Below are positions 51,073-59,201 of a stretch of 64,000 bases of DNA, piece after piece. Both the position numbers and the translations under genes were made by a program. The notes beneath the pieces are model-generated. The model was not told the origin of the DNA, ran no database searches, and saw only the letters and a program-made list of their open reading frames with translations. This DNA is from Lachnospiraceae bacterium (lineage in GTDB: Bacteria > Bacillota > Clostridia > Lachnospirales > Lachnospiraceae), in contig JAFTWC010000018.1 of the NCBI GenBank assembly GCA_017465475.1, forward strand, positions 26,202 to 90,201, written 5' to 3'. Numbering within the stretch: position 1 is the stretch's first letter; each line of letters begins with the position of its first letter.

Positions 51073-53601
51073 ATGAAAAGAGTTTATCAAATTGTATACT
51101 TGCTGGTGGTGTTTTGCGGGGCGGTACTGTTTTTCGGCAGCCGTGTGGGCGAAACTATATTTGAAGGACAAGTGGAGACAGTGCCGGTAGGCACATCCTC
51201 TTTTCCTACGGTATCTGTTTTGACTTGCGGAGAGGAAGTAAATTGTTTAAACGGATACAGCTCCAATCTGGATACGATTTTAAACCGCGAAGATATGATT
51301 CCGGTGGGATCTGACGGGGTTTTTGAATTAAAGATAAAGGAATATGAAACAGATGTCCGCCGTTTAAAATATGAGGTATTGGATGTATCCAGTGAAGCGG
51401 AAGTAGACGCAGGTACGATAAATGCGTTTGAAAAAAAAGACGGATGCAAAATTGTCCGCATTAAGTTAAAAGCGGAATTAAAAGAAGGGGCAGAATATGC
51501 GGTAAAAACAACGTTAATCGGGAACACCGGAAAGCGTATGTATTATTATTTCCGTATGAAGCAGTATGATACGCCGAAGTTAACCGAGAAGCTTGCGTTT
51601 ATCCGGATGTTCGGGGAAAAGACCCGTAGCGCGATCTCCGCGGAGAATGAGGAGATTATTCCGTATTTGGAAACAAAACCGGGAGCGTCCGCAAATAGTT
51701 TTCATTATGTGGATATTCACGATAGTTATAAAACTGTGGCATGGGGAGATTTGACGCCGGTCCTTGTGACAGAACCGGTGATTTCCGTGACGGAGTTTTA
51801 CGAGGAGATTATGACAGCAGTGGTGCGCTATTGTGCTGCTGTGGATGCAGGTTACGGAGAAGAAGTATACTATGTGGAAGAATTTTTCCGTATCCGGTAC
51901 TTGGGAGATGTGGTACATCTGTTAAATTATGAGCGACACACAGAGGCCATATTTGATGTAAAAAAAGCCAGTTTATCTCAAAGCGAATTAAAAATCGGAG
52001 TGGCAAATGCGGAGCAGGTGGACTTGTATCCGAATACAGATAACAGTGCGGTGGCCTTTGTACGAAACGGAGCCCTTTATTGCTACAATCTTCCGGAAAA
52101 TACCATTGCAACTGTGTTCCCTTCCGCCTATGAGTCCTATGACCGCATGTGCGGGCAGAAGGAGGCTTATGATATCCGCGTGCTTAAGATGGACGAAAAC
52201 GGCGATATGACATTTCTTGTTAACGGTTATATGAACCGGGGAGTGTACGAAGGAAGAGTCGGTTTGTTTGTCTACCGTTATTATAAAGAAGCGCAGCGAT
52301 TGGAAGAACTGATTTACGTTCCGGTCAATACAACCTATCAGATTTTAAAAGAACAGCTGGGTCGATTTGCCTACCTGAACGAATATGATGTGTTTTATTT
52401 TATGGTGAACCGGGGAATTTATGCGTATAATCTTATTACGGAGGAGTTACGTACTCTCGCAACAGATGTGAGGGACGGAGATTATGTGTATTCGGTTCAG
52501 GAACGTTTTATGGCGTATCAGGAGTATGGAAAGACAGAGAGTGTTAAACTGTTATATCCGGAAACCGGAAAGACGGTGGAGGTGCTCCCGGGGGAGGGAG
52601 AATATATTAAACTGTTGGGACAGTCAGAAGAAAATTTGATTTACGGTTACGGACGAAATGGCGATTTGCAGGAAAACAGCGACGGAAGTATTACCTATGC
52701 CATGTATAAAGTACAAATCAAAAACGCGTTGGGGCAGTCGTTGAAAGTGTACTCCAAGGACGGATATTATGTAACGGATGTGTATGCGGAAGACAATGTG
52801 ATTCGTATGGAACGTCTTTCCCGAAGTGAGTCCGGTGCGTATGAGCCGGCAGAAAGTGATTATATTTTAAACCAGGATAAGACGAAGAATGATAAAATAG
52901 CGCTGACCAAACGAGTGACGGACCGACTGTTGACCGAGTATTATATTTCCTTTCCGTACGGCTTCGTAATGGAGGAGCTTCCGAAAGAAAATGAGGCGCT
53001 TTATACCGTGACGGAAGAGGATACAACGCTTCGCGTAAGTGAGATGGAATCGGGGGAAGAAGCATATTATACGTATTATTGCGGAAAAATCAACGGAATC
53101 TACGAAACTGCGGGAGAAGCGGTTGCAGAGGCAGATAAAAAAGTTGGTACGGTTATAAACGAGAGAGGAAAAATCGTTTGGGAAAGAGGCGCAAAGGCAA
53201 CCTCGGCAACGGTGACACAAATAACCGGTGTGAAGACAGAAGAAGGAAAAGGAAGTGTTCAGGCTGCCATACAGATGATGTTGGCTTCCAAGGGCGTTAC
53301 TGCAATTCCGACTTCGGAAGAGATGAATCAGCCGGTGCAGCAGGTGATTGGTCGTTATACCAATGCGGATGTGTTGGTGTTAACCGGAGCGACCCTGGAC
53401 GAAGTGTTGTATTATGTGTGGAAGGGACAGCCGGTATTTGCCATGAAGGATGCAGACAGTGCAGTGGTAATTACAGGATACGACTCTGACGAAATCACAT
53501 ATTATGACCCGGAACGGGGACGTAAATTGTCTTTGGAAATAGAAGATGCAGAGGAGATGTTTGCGGAAGGCGGACGACTCTATATCGGATTTTTATACTA
53601 A
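51073..53601 (+). CDS. Exported multi-domain protein with inactive C39-peptidase-like C-terminus
   Basis: 842 residues: an N-terminal signal-anchor (about 5-22), a long extracytoplasmic beta-rich region of unrecognised type (about 40-700), and a C-terminal domain shaped like C39/YvpB papain-fold peptidases. In that domain the Cys segment (usually CGPAS) reads GKGSVQAAIQMML at about residue 727. The His segment (usually GHAVVITGYD) reads ADSAVVITGYD, although YYDPERGRK is kept. Both catalytic residues are missing, so it is probably a binding domain. It is co-transcribed with the methyltransferase. Confidence 0.7.
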   Translation: MKRVYQIVYLLVVFCGAVLFFGSRVGETIFEGQVETVPVGTSSFPTVSVLTCGEEVNCLNGYSSNLDTILNREDMIPVGSDGVFELKIKEYETDVRRLKYEVLDVSSEAEVDAGTINAFEKKDGCKIVRIKLKAELKEGAEYAVKTTLIGNTGKRMYYYFRMKQYDTPKLTEKLAFIRMFGEKTRSAISAENEEIIPYLETKPGASANSFHYVDIHDSYKTVAWGDLTPVLVTEPVISVTEFYEEIMTAVVRYCAAVDAGYGEEVYYVEEFFRIRYLGDVVHLLNYERHTEAIFDVKKASLSQSELKIGVANAEQVDLYPNTDNSAVAFVRNGALYCYNLPENTIATVFPSAYESYDRMCGQKEAYDIRVLKMDENGDMTFLVNGYMNRGVYEGRVGLFVYRYYKEAQRLEELIYVPVNTTYQILKEQLGRFAYLNEYDVFYFMVNRGIYAYNLITEELRTLATDVRDGDYVYSVQERFMAYQEYGKTESVKLLYPETGKTVEVLPGEGEYIKLLGQSEENLIYGYGRNGDLQENSDGSITYAMYKVQIKNALGQSLKVYSKDGYYVTDVYAEDNVIRMERLSRSESGAYEPAESDYILNQDKTKNDKIALTKRVTDRLLTEYYISFPYGFVMEELPKENEALYTVTEEDTTLRVSEMESGEEAYYTYYCGKINGIYETAGEAVAEADKKVGTVINERGKIVWERGAKATSATVTQITGVKTEEGKGSVQAAIQMMLASKGVTAIPTSEEMNQPVQQVIGRYTNADVLVLTGATLDEVLYYVWKGQPVFAMKDADSAVVITGYDSDEITYYDPERGRKLSLEIEDAEEMFAEGGRLYIGFLY

Positions 53602-53636
53602 ATAATAGCGCGGGATGTGCGCGGAAAGAGGGAACA

Positions 53637-54653
53637 ATGAAGGTAATATCGGCAGTAATACCATGTTATAATTCGGAAAGTTATATGGAAAAAGCAATTA
53701 ATACATTGCTTTCCGGCGGCGAGGATATGGAGATTCTTGTAGTGGATGACGGATCTGTTGACAGGACGCTTGAAATTGCAAAGGAATATGAGGCGAAATA
53801 CCCGGGGATTGTTCGCGCAATCCATAAAGAGAACGGAGGTCATGGGGATGCGGTTATGACCGGTCTTTCTCATGCGGAAGGATTGTATTTTAAAGTGGTA
53901 GACAGCGACGACTGGGTAAAAGAAAATGCACTGGCAGAGATTTTGAAAAAACTGAGAGAACTGTTAAAACAGGGAAACGCACCGGATATGTTGGTGGCAA
54001 ACTATGTATACGAAAAAGTGGGAGAAGAGAAGAAGAAGGTAATCCAGTATCGTAGTGCGCTTCCGCAGAATCAGGTATTCACCTGGGCAGATACCGGGCA
54101 TTTTCATCAGGGACAGTATATTTTAATGCATTCTGTGATTTATCGTACGGATTTGTTGAGAGAATGTGGATTGAGTCTTCCGAAGCATACCTTTTATGTG
54201 GATAACATTTTTGTTTACCAACCGTTGCCGTCGGTAAAGACCATGTATTACATGGATTTGAATTTGTACCGTTATTTTATCGGAAGAGATGATCAGTCGG
54301 TGACGGAAGCCAATATGATAAAGCGTATTGATCAGCAGCTCAGAGTGACGAAGCAGATGATTGAGTCCCATGATATTTGGAAGATAAAAGAGAAAAAGTT
54401 GCGTAATTACATGATAAAGTATTTGTGTATTATGATGACGATTTCCTCCATTTATCTGTTAAAAAGCGGAACAGAGGAAAATCTTGCAAAGAAACAGGAA
54501 CTGTGGGAATATTTAAAAGCCTACGATAAAAAGCTGTACCGCAAAATCAGCATGACCATATTGGGAAAGTCATCAAAGGCCGATAGTAAAGCGGGACAAA
54601 GCTTTTTTAAAGCAGGCTATGAGTTGGCGCGTAAGATTTTTAAATTCAATTAA
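53637..54653 (+). CDS. Family 2 glycosyltransferase
   Basis: 338 residues with a GT-A fold: SAVIPCYNSESYMEKAI at the N-terminus, ILVVDDGSVD, and the metal-binding DSDDW at about residue 90. HKENGGHGDAV is typical of bacterial GT2 enzymes building cell-surface glycans. No membrane helices. It ends tail-to-tail with the PAP2 gene (4-nt overlap). Confidence 0.88.
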   Translation: MKVISAVIPCYNSESYMEKAINTLLSGGEDMEILVVDDGSVDRTLEIAKEYEAKYPGIVRAIHKENGGHGDAVMTGLSHAEGLYFKVVDSDDWVKENALAEILKKLRELLKQGNAPDMLVANYVYEKVGEEKKKVIQYRSALPQNQVFTWADTGHFHQGQYILMHSVIYRTDLLRECGLSLPKHTFYVDNIFVYQPLPSVKTMYYMDLNLYRYFIGRDDQSVTEANMIKRIDQQLRVTKQMIESHDIWKIKEKKLRNYMIKYLCIMMTISSIYLLKSGTEENLAKKQELWEYLKAYDKKLYRKISMTILGKSSKADSKAGQSFFKAGYELARKIFKFN

Positions 54654-55312
54654 TCGGAAACCGGGGCTATGCGACGGAATTCTTCTTTGAGGAACCGTCC
54701 GTAGAACACCGGAACCGTAATGAGAAAAAGAACCGATGCCCAAAAAACATCAATAACCGAGTGCTGTTTTAAAAATACGGTAGACATGCAAATCAGTATC
54801 GTTAAGATTAAAGTGCCGGCCTTTATGAGCTTTTTCCCTTTCAAGTGCGCGGAAGTGAAAAGTGCAAAACAGACAGCCAGTGAATTATAGACATGGATAC
54901 TCGGGCAGACGTTGGTTGAAGTGTCTGCCTTATGTAACCCCGCCACTAAATCAAGAAACAGGTTATCCCGCCCGAGAGAGGATAAATCCGGGCGAAGAGC
55001 CAGACCGTTGGGAAACAGGGTGGACACCAGTAAAAATACGGTCATGCCGGAAATTAATACGCCGCAGAGACGGTAAAATTCTGCTTTGTCCCGGAAAATA
55101 AAGAAAAGTACGGAAATGGCAATAAACGGAAACCAAAGCAGATATGGAATGATAAACTGCTCTACAAACGGAATATGATCATCCATAGGAGATTCTATAA
55201 TATGATAATCGTCGACAACGTGTTCTTCCAATAACAAAAACCAAAGCAGGTAAATCGGAAGATATGCTAAAATAAGCCACGCATGACGGTATTTTTTAAG
55301 AAATGTTTTCAT
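54650..55312 (-). CDS. PAP2-family membrane phosphatase
   Basis: 220 residues, about six membrane helices. The PAP2 motifs are CPSIHVYNSL and STVFLKQHSVIDVF, holding the catalytic His pair. The KXXXXXXRP motif is less clear. It dephosphorylates lipid phosphates such as undecaprenyl pyrophosphate or phosphatidic acid at the membrane. It is a single gene on the minus strand. Confidence 0.82.
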   Translation of the reverse strand: MKTFLKKYRHAWLILAYLPIYLLWFLLLEEHVVDDYHIIESPMDDHIPFVEQFIIPYLLWFPFIAISVLFFIFRDKAEFYRLCGVLISGMTVFLLVSTLFPNGLALRPDLSSLGRDNLFLDLVAGLHKADTSTNVCPSIHVYNSLAVCFALFTSAHLKGKKLIKAGTLILTILICMSTVFLKQHSVIDVFWASVLFLITVPVFYGRFLKEEFRRIAPVSD

Positions 55313-55455
55313 AACTACACTCCTTTTCGTGAAAATTAAACATCATAACGATTATAAAGAAATATCGCTATGTATTTTACCATACATTCTTTTTTGAAAC
55401 AAGCGGAGGGAGAAGAATTTTCGAAATTATTAATAATTGTATGACGGAGGCAACG

Positions 55456-56628
55456 ATGGGAAGAAGAGTATTTTTGATTGTGCTTGACAGTGTGGGAATC
55501 GGTGCAATGCCGGATGCGGAATTTTACGGCGATGAAGGAAGTAATACGTTGGTATCAGCGTCAAAAAGCGGGGGCTTTTTTATGCCGAATATGGAACGTC
55601 TCGGACTGTTTGATATAGAGGGCGTGAAGGCTTTGAAAAAAGGAAACGGAAAGCCGGAAGGAGCCTTCGGGCGGTTACGGGAAGCCTCCAAAGGAAAAGA
55701 TACCACCATCGGACACTGGGAGATTGCGGGTGTGATTTCGGAACGACCTTTACCGACCTTCCCGGAAGGTTTTCCGCAGGAATTATTAGATGCGTTTTGT
55801 GAACGAACCGGGAGAAAAGTACTTTGCAACAAACCGTACTCCGGAACGGAAGTAATTAAGGATTACGGCAAGGAACACATGGAGACCGGCGCATTGATTG
55901 TATATACTTCCGCCGACAGTGTGTTTCAGATTGCGGCTCACGAAGATGTGGTGCCTCTTTCCGAATTGTACCGATACTGTGAGATTGCAAGAGAGCTTTG
56001 CGCGGGAGCATACGGTGTTGGGCGAGTGATTGCCAGACCTTTTGCGGGAGAATACCCGTTTGTAAGAACTGCGGGACGGCATGACTATTCGCTGGTACCG
56101 CCGAAAAAAACCATGTTAAATATTCTTTCGGAGAAAGGATACGATGTGATTGGTGTTGGAAAGATTAACGATATTTTTGCCGGAAGCGGTATCACGGAAT
56201 TTGTCAGAACTTCCGGTAATGAAGAGGGAATTGAACAGATGCTTGCATACGGAGACAAGGACTTTAACGGCCTCTGTTTTGTGAATCTGGTGGATTTTGA
56301 TATGAAGTACGGCCATCGGAATGATGTAGCAGGGTATGGGGAGGCACTTTCTTATTTTGATAAAAAACTTCCGGAGATGCTTCCTAAATTGAAAGGTGAC
56401 GATTTACTTTTGATCACGGCGGATCACGGATGCGATCCGGCGACACCGTCGACGGACCATTCCAGGGAATATGTGCCTCTTGTGGTAACCGGACCGAAAA
56501 TAAGGCCGGGAACGGATTTGGGAACCCGAAACTGTTTTGCGGACACGGGAGCTGCCGTACTGGATTTCTTCGGGATTTCGGGCGGAATCGAAGGCATTTC
56601 TTATCTGAAAGAGATTATCGGAAAGTAA
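55456..56628 (+). CDS. deoB: Phosphopentomutase
   Basis: 390 residues, alkaline-phosphatase-superfamily fold. The N-terminus FLIVLDSVGIGAMPDA, the mid-protein KGKDTTIGHWE with the phospho-acceptor Thr, and the C-terminal ITADHGCDPATPSTDHSREYVPL metal site are all intact. It interconverts ribose/deoxyribose 1- and 5-phosphates in nucleoside salvage. ATG 55456 follows GGAGG with 5 nt spacing. ATG 55441 would put the ribosome binding site inside the gene. Confidence 0.95.
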   Translation: MGRRVFLIVLDSVGIGAMPDAEFYGDEGSNTLVSASKSGGFFMPNMERLGLFDIEGVKALKKGNGKPEGAFGRLREASKGKDTTIGHWEIAGVISERPLPTFPEGFPQELLDAFCERTGRKVLCNKPYSGTEVIKDYGKEHMETGALIVYTSADSVFQIAAHEDVVPLSELYRYCEIARELCAGAYGVGRVIARPFAGEYPFVRTAGRHDYSLVPPKKTMLNILSEKGYDVIGVGKINDIFAGSGITEFVRTSGNEEGIEQMLAYGDKDFNGLCFVNLVDFDMKYGHRNDVAGYGEALSYFDKKLPEMLPKLKGDDLLLITADHGCDPATPSTDHSREYVPLVVTGPKIRPGTDLGTRNCFADTGAAVLDFFGISGGIEGISYLKEIIGK

Positions 56629-56699
56629 GGAAGAATTATCCCTTGCCACAGGGCGGGGAATACGATACAATAAAGAAAACAAAGAAAGGAGACAGTGCT

Positions 56700-57518
56700 G
56701 TGAGGAAAAAACGATTTGCCGGAACGTATGCAAAGGCGATGGTAGTTGCCTGTCTTCTTTTTGCAATGATACAGAGTGGCTGTGCAAAAACGGTGGTACA
56801 ACCGGGAGATGTGAGTAGTCCGAATCCGAAGCCTACACTTGGTGATGCCCTGCTGACAGAGGCTGTAACCGTGACGTTGTCCCCAACACCTACACAGGAG
56901 GTGCAGAAAGGACCGGAGAATACGCCGGGGCCAACGGTGCCTTCAAGGCCCACCGGACAACCGGAGATTTCGTTGGCGCCGACACAGGAGGCAGTACCAA
57001 CAAGTGAACCGGTCATAACAGTGACACCTACGGTAAAACCTACGCCTACCGAAGCGCTGAAAGAAGAAGTGCCTGTAACACAGGAACCGTTACCTACCGG
57101 TGTGCCGGATTTTACGGCACTGCTTCAAAACGGCTGGCAGAGGACGGAAGACTTTTTCGGTGAAAGAGAGATATTCTTTCCGGGGCGGTTTAACTGTACC
57201 GAACTGTTGACTGATGAGGGAAGATATGAGTATCGCTATACGACGCCCGAGAATGACGAAGCGGTGTTTTGTATTATCGGGGAAAATGATATGACGGTGC
57301 AACCGTTTTTGGACGGACTGGAGCAGGACAGGTCGGATTGCAGAATTACGACAGAAGGAGAGGAAGACTACTCGTATATGTATACGGACGGAGTTCTTGT
57401 TGTAAAAGGAAGAGTTTATGCTTGCGCTAAGGGAGAGAATATGGCGCAGATGCGGATAGAGTTAAGGTATCCTGCAGAACTGATGCAGACGGAAGGATAT
57501 GAGTTTTATTTAAAATAA
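56700..57518 (+). CDS. Probable lipoprotein with Pro/Thr spacer
   Basis: 272 residues. GTG start behind AAAGGAG. A hydrophobic segment ends in SGCAK, a lipobox-like site although the -3 position is Gln. A low-complexity region rich in Pro, Thr, Val and Glu (about 30-135) leads to a C-terminal domain (about 140-272) of unrecognised fold. The spacer resembles that of the FecR lipoprotein, as if spanning the wall. The function is unknown. Confidence 0.7.
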   Translation: MRKKRFAGTYAKAMVVACLLFAMIQSGCAKTVVQPGDVSSPNPKPTLGDALLTEAVTVTLSPTPTQEVQKGPENTPGPTVPSRPTGQPEISLAPTQEAVPTSEPVITVTPTVKPTPTEALKEEVPVTQEPLPTGVPDFTALLQNGWQRTEDFFGEREIFFPGRFNCTELLTDEGRYEYRYTTPENDEAVFCIIGENDMTVQPFLDGLEQDRSDCRITTEGEEDYSYMYTDGVLVVKGRVYACAKGENMAQMRIELRYPAELMQTEGYEFYLK

Positions 57519-57549
57519 AAAGCGAACGGAAATAACGAAGGAGGACTAT

Positions 57550-58398
57550 ATGCAGGAAAAACTTGAGCAGATTATGCGGCAGATTTTTATGATGTTATCC
57601 AATTGTGAAGAAAGCGCATATTCATCGGAAGACTTGATTGTACCGAAAAAACGTCTTTTTCAGTTGATGGATGAATTGAATTATACGGTTTATGAGTTGA
57701 TGGAGCAGTATGAGGGTACTGTGGCGGCAAGGGAACGGGGACTGGCAGAACATGAGCGGAGAATGGCACAGGTGAAAGAAGAAGCCAAGGAACGTGCAGA
57801 GGATACCTATGCAGCATCCTTATTGTACGCCAGAGAAATGTTTATGGATATGAGAAAAAACGCAGAGCAGCTTTGCCAGAATCTGCGTAGAGATTATAAC
57901 GAGGCATTACGTAACTACGAGGAAGGTCTTCACTTTTTGCAGGAAAATGAGGAAAGTACGGTGGAACAGTTAACTGTTATGATGGAGTCCAAGAAGTACC
58001 TTCGTTTGATTGAGCAGCAGAACAAAGAAATGGAAAAGGAACAAACGCTGACGGAAGAAGAGAAGAAGCGTCGGGAAGAATTGCGGGCAGAGCAAGCAGA
58101 GCTTGCGGCGGCGGAGGCAACATCGGAATTGAATCAAAAATTGTCTGCACCGATTGTAGTTCAGGTAAATGAACAGCCAAAGGTACCGGAAGGATTCGGA
58201 AAGAAGCAAAGTAAAAAGAAAAAGTATACACCGAGTCAGGCGTTGGAAGAAACGATGGTGGAAGGAGAAGGAGTAGTGTCTCCGAATTTGCCGGATGCAG
58301 ATACGCTTGATGAGGAGTACTTCGAGTGGAAGCAGGAACAGGAAGGTACGGATAAGCAGGCAAAGAAAGGCGGAAAGAAGTTCTTTGGAAAGCGATAA
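57550..58398 (+). CDS. Cytosolic coiled-coil protein
   Basis: 282 residues: a helical, charged core (about 20-190) with long Glu/Lys/Arg/Gln stretches predicted to form coiled coil, then a flexible basic and acidic tail ending in KKFFGKR. No membrane segment or enzyme motif. The layout is DivIVA/GpsB-like only in a general way, so it may be a scaffold or cell-cycle accessory. AAGGAGG precedes the ATG. Confidence 0.7.
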   Translation: MQEKLEQIMRQIFMMLSNCEESAYSSEDLIVPKKRLFQLMDELNYTVYELMEQYEGTVAARERGLAEHERRMAQVKEEAKERAEDTYAASLLYAREMFMDMRKNAEQLCQNLRRDYNEALRNYEEGLHFLQENEESTVEQLTVMMESKKYLRLIEQQNKEMEKEQTLTEEEKKRREELRAEQAELAAAEATSELNQKLSAPIVVQVNEQPKVPEGFGKKQSKKKKYTPSQALEETMVEGEGVVSPNLPDADTLDEEYFEWKQEQEGTDKQAKKGGKKFFGKR

Positions 58399-58451
58399 AC
58401 AGCGTGTTTTGAAGTACTTAAAAATTTTTTTTAAAAAAATTCAAATTGTTG

Positions 58452-58483
58452 TTGACAATTCGAATAAAAGGTGTTAGTATAAT
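58452..58483 (+). promoter_or_regulatory. Promoter of the tRNA-Leu pair
   Basis: Perfect TTGACA, a 17-nt spacer, TAGTAT; an overlapping TATAAT lies 3 nt further. The first tRNA starts about 11-14 nt later. Confidence 0.8.
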
Positions 58484-58493
58484 AGGGCAGTTC

Positions 58494-58577
58494 GCAGTTG
58501 TGGCGGAATTGGCATACGCGCATGATTCAGGTTCATGTCCACGTACGTGGGTAGGGGTTCAAGTCCCCTCAACTGCA
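58494..58577 (+). tRNA. tRNA-Leu (CAG anticodon)
   Basis: 84 nt with a 7-bp acceptor stem (GCAGTTG/CAACTGC), discriminator A and no encoded CCA. The anticodon stem CATGA/TCATG holds loop TTCAGGT with anticodon CAG (codon CUG). The long variable arm confirms a class II tRNA. Confidence 0.93.
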
Positions 58578-58617
58578 TCGTACCGTATGCGAACACAGCG
58601 AGGTGCGCAATCTATAT

Positions 58618-58700
58618 GCGGAAATGCTGGAATTGGCAGACAGGCATGACTAAGGATCATGTGGTCCCCGACCTTGAGGGTTCAAGTCCCTTTTTCCGCA
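58618..58700 (+). tRNA. tRNA-Leu (AAG anticodon)
   Basis: 83 nt, acceptor GCGGAAA/TTTCCGC, discriminator A and no encoded CCA. The anticodon stem CATGA/TCATG holds loop CTAAGGA with anticodon AAG (codon CUU, also CUC if A34 is deaminated to inosine). Class II with a long variable arm. 40 nt after the first tRNA and in the same transcript. Confidence 0.92.
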
Positions 58701-58708
58701 TTAACTAC

Positions 58709-58753
58709 AAGGTCCTGAGAATCTTGAGATTCTCAGGACCTTTCTTTTTTTTC
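58709..58753 (+). terminator. Terminator of the tRNA operon
   Basis: Perfect 15-bp stem AAGGTCCTGAGAATC / GATTCTCAGGACCTT with loop TTGA and a long T-run. Confidence 0.95.
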
Positions 58754-58789
58754 GGAGTGATAAAACCGGACTTATTTGTTTGAAATAAA

Positions 58790-58818
58790 TGGACAAATAA
58801 GGAAAAAGGGAGTATACT
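58790..58818 (+). promoter_or_regulatory. Promoter for the Hpt/diguanylate cyclase operon
   Basis: TGGACA, a 17-nt spacer, TATACT, 26 nt before the ATG. Confidence 0.65.
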
Positions 58819-58844
58819 GAATTTAAAATGCGGGGAGGGTTCCC

Positions 58845-59201
58845 ATGGAAGAAAGTTTATTTGAACGTATGCGTCCTTTTTTGGGGGATTTACAAAAATT
58901 ATATGACCGTATGGCAGGGCAGATGGAGTTGTGGGAAGAGTGTGTCAGTCTTTTCCCGGGGAAAGAGATTTTGGAAGAAGGCGACCGGGCAGTACGGGAA
59001 GCGGATTATACACAGTTATATGCAACGGTACACCGGCTAAAAGGAAATTTGGCTAACTTTGGTTTTGATGGTGCAGCGGAGTCTGCTATGGCAGTACTTG
59101 CGGCAATCAAAGCGGAGGAGTATGACCGGGCAGAACGGTTATACGAGGGCTTGAAAGAAACCTATATACAAATAACGGAAAGGTTAGGAGAAGCGGGATG
59201 A
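58845..59201 (+). CDS. Histidine-containing phosphotransfer (Hpt) protein
   Basis: 118 residues, all-helical. H63 in ATVHRLKGNLANFGF is the phospho-acceptor His of Hpt domains, with the following Lys-Gly conserved. It relays phosphate between a hybrid kinase and a response regulator, neither of which is in the window. It overlaps the next gene by 4 nt (ATGA), so it likely acts on that sensor-cyclase or its pathway. Confidence 0.87.
   Translation: MEESLFERMRPFLGDLQKLYDRMAGQMELWEECVSLFPGKEILEEGDRAVREADYTQLYATVHRLKGNLANFGFDGAAESAMAVLAAIKAEEYDRAERLYEGLKETYIQITERLGEAG

Noticed and set aside
56430-56699. Upstream extension of the 56700 lipoprotein frame
   Set aside because: It overlaps the end of deoB in another frame, while a ribosome binding site and signal sequence mark the GTG at 56700.
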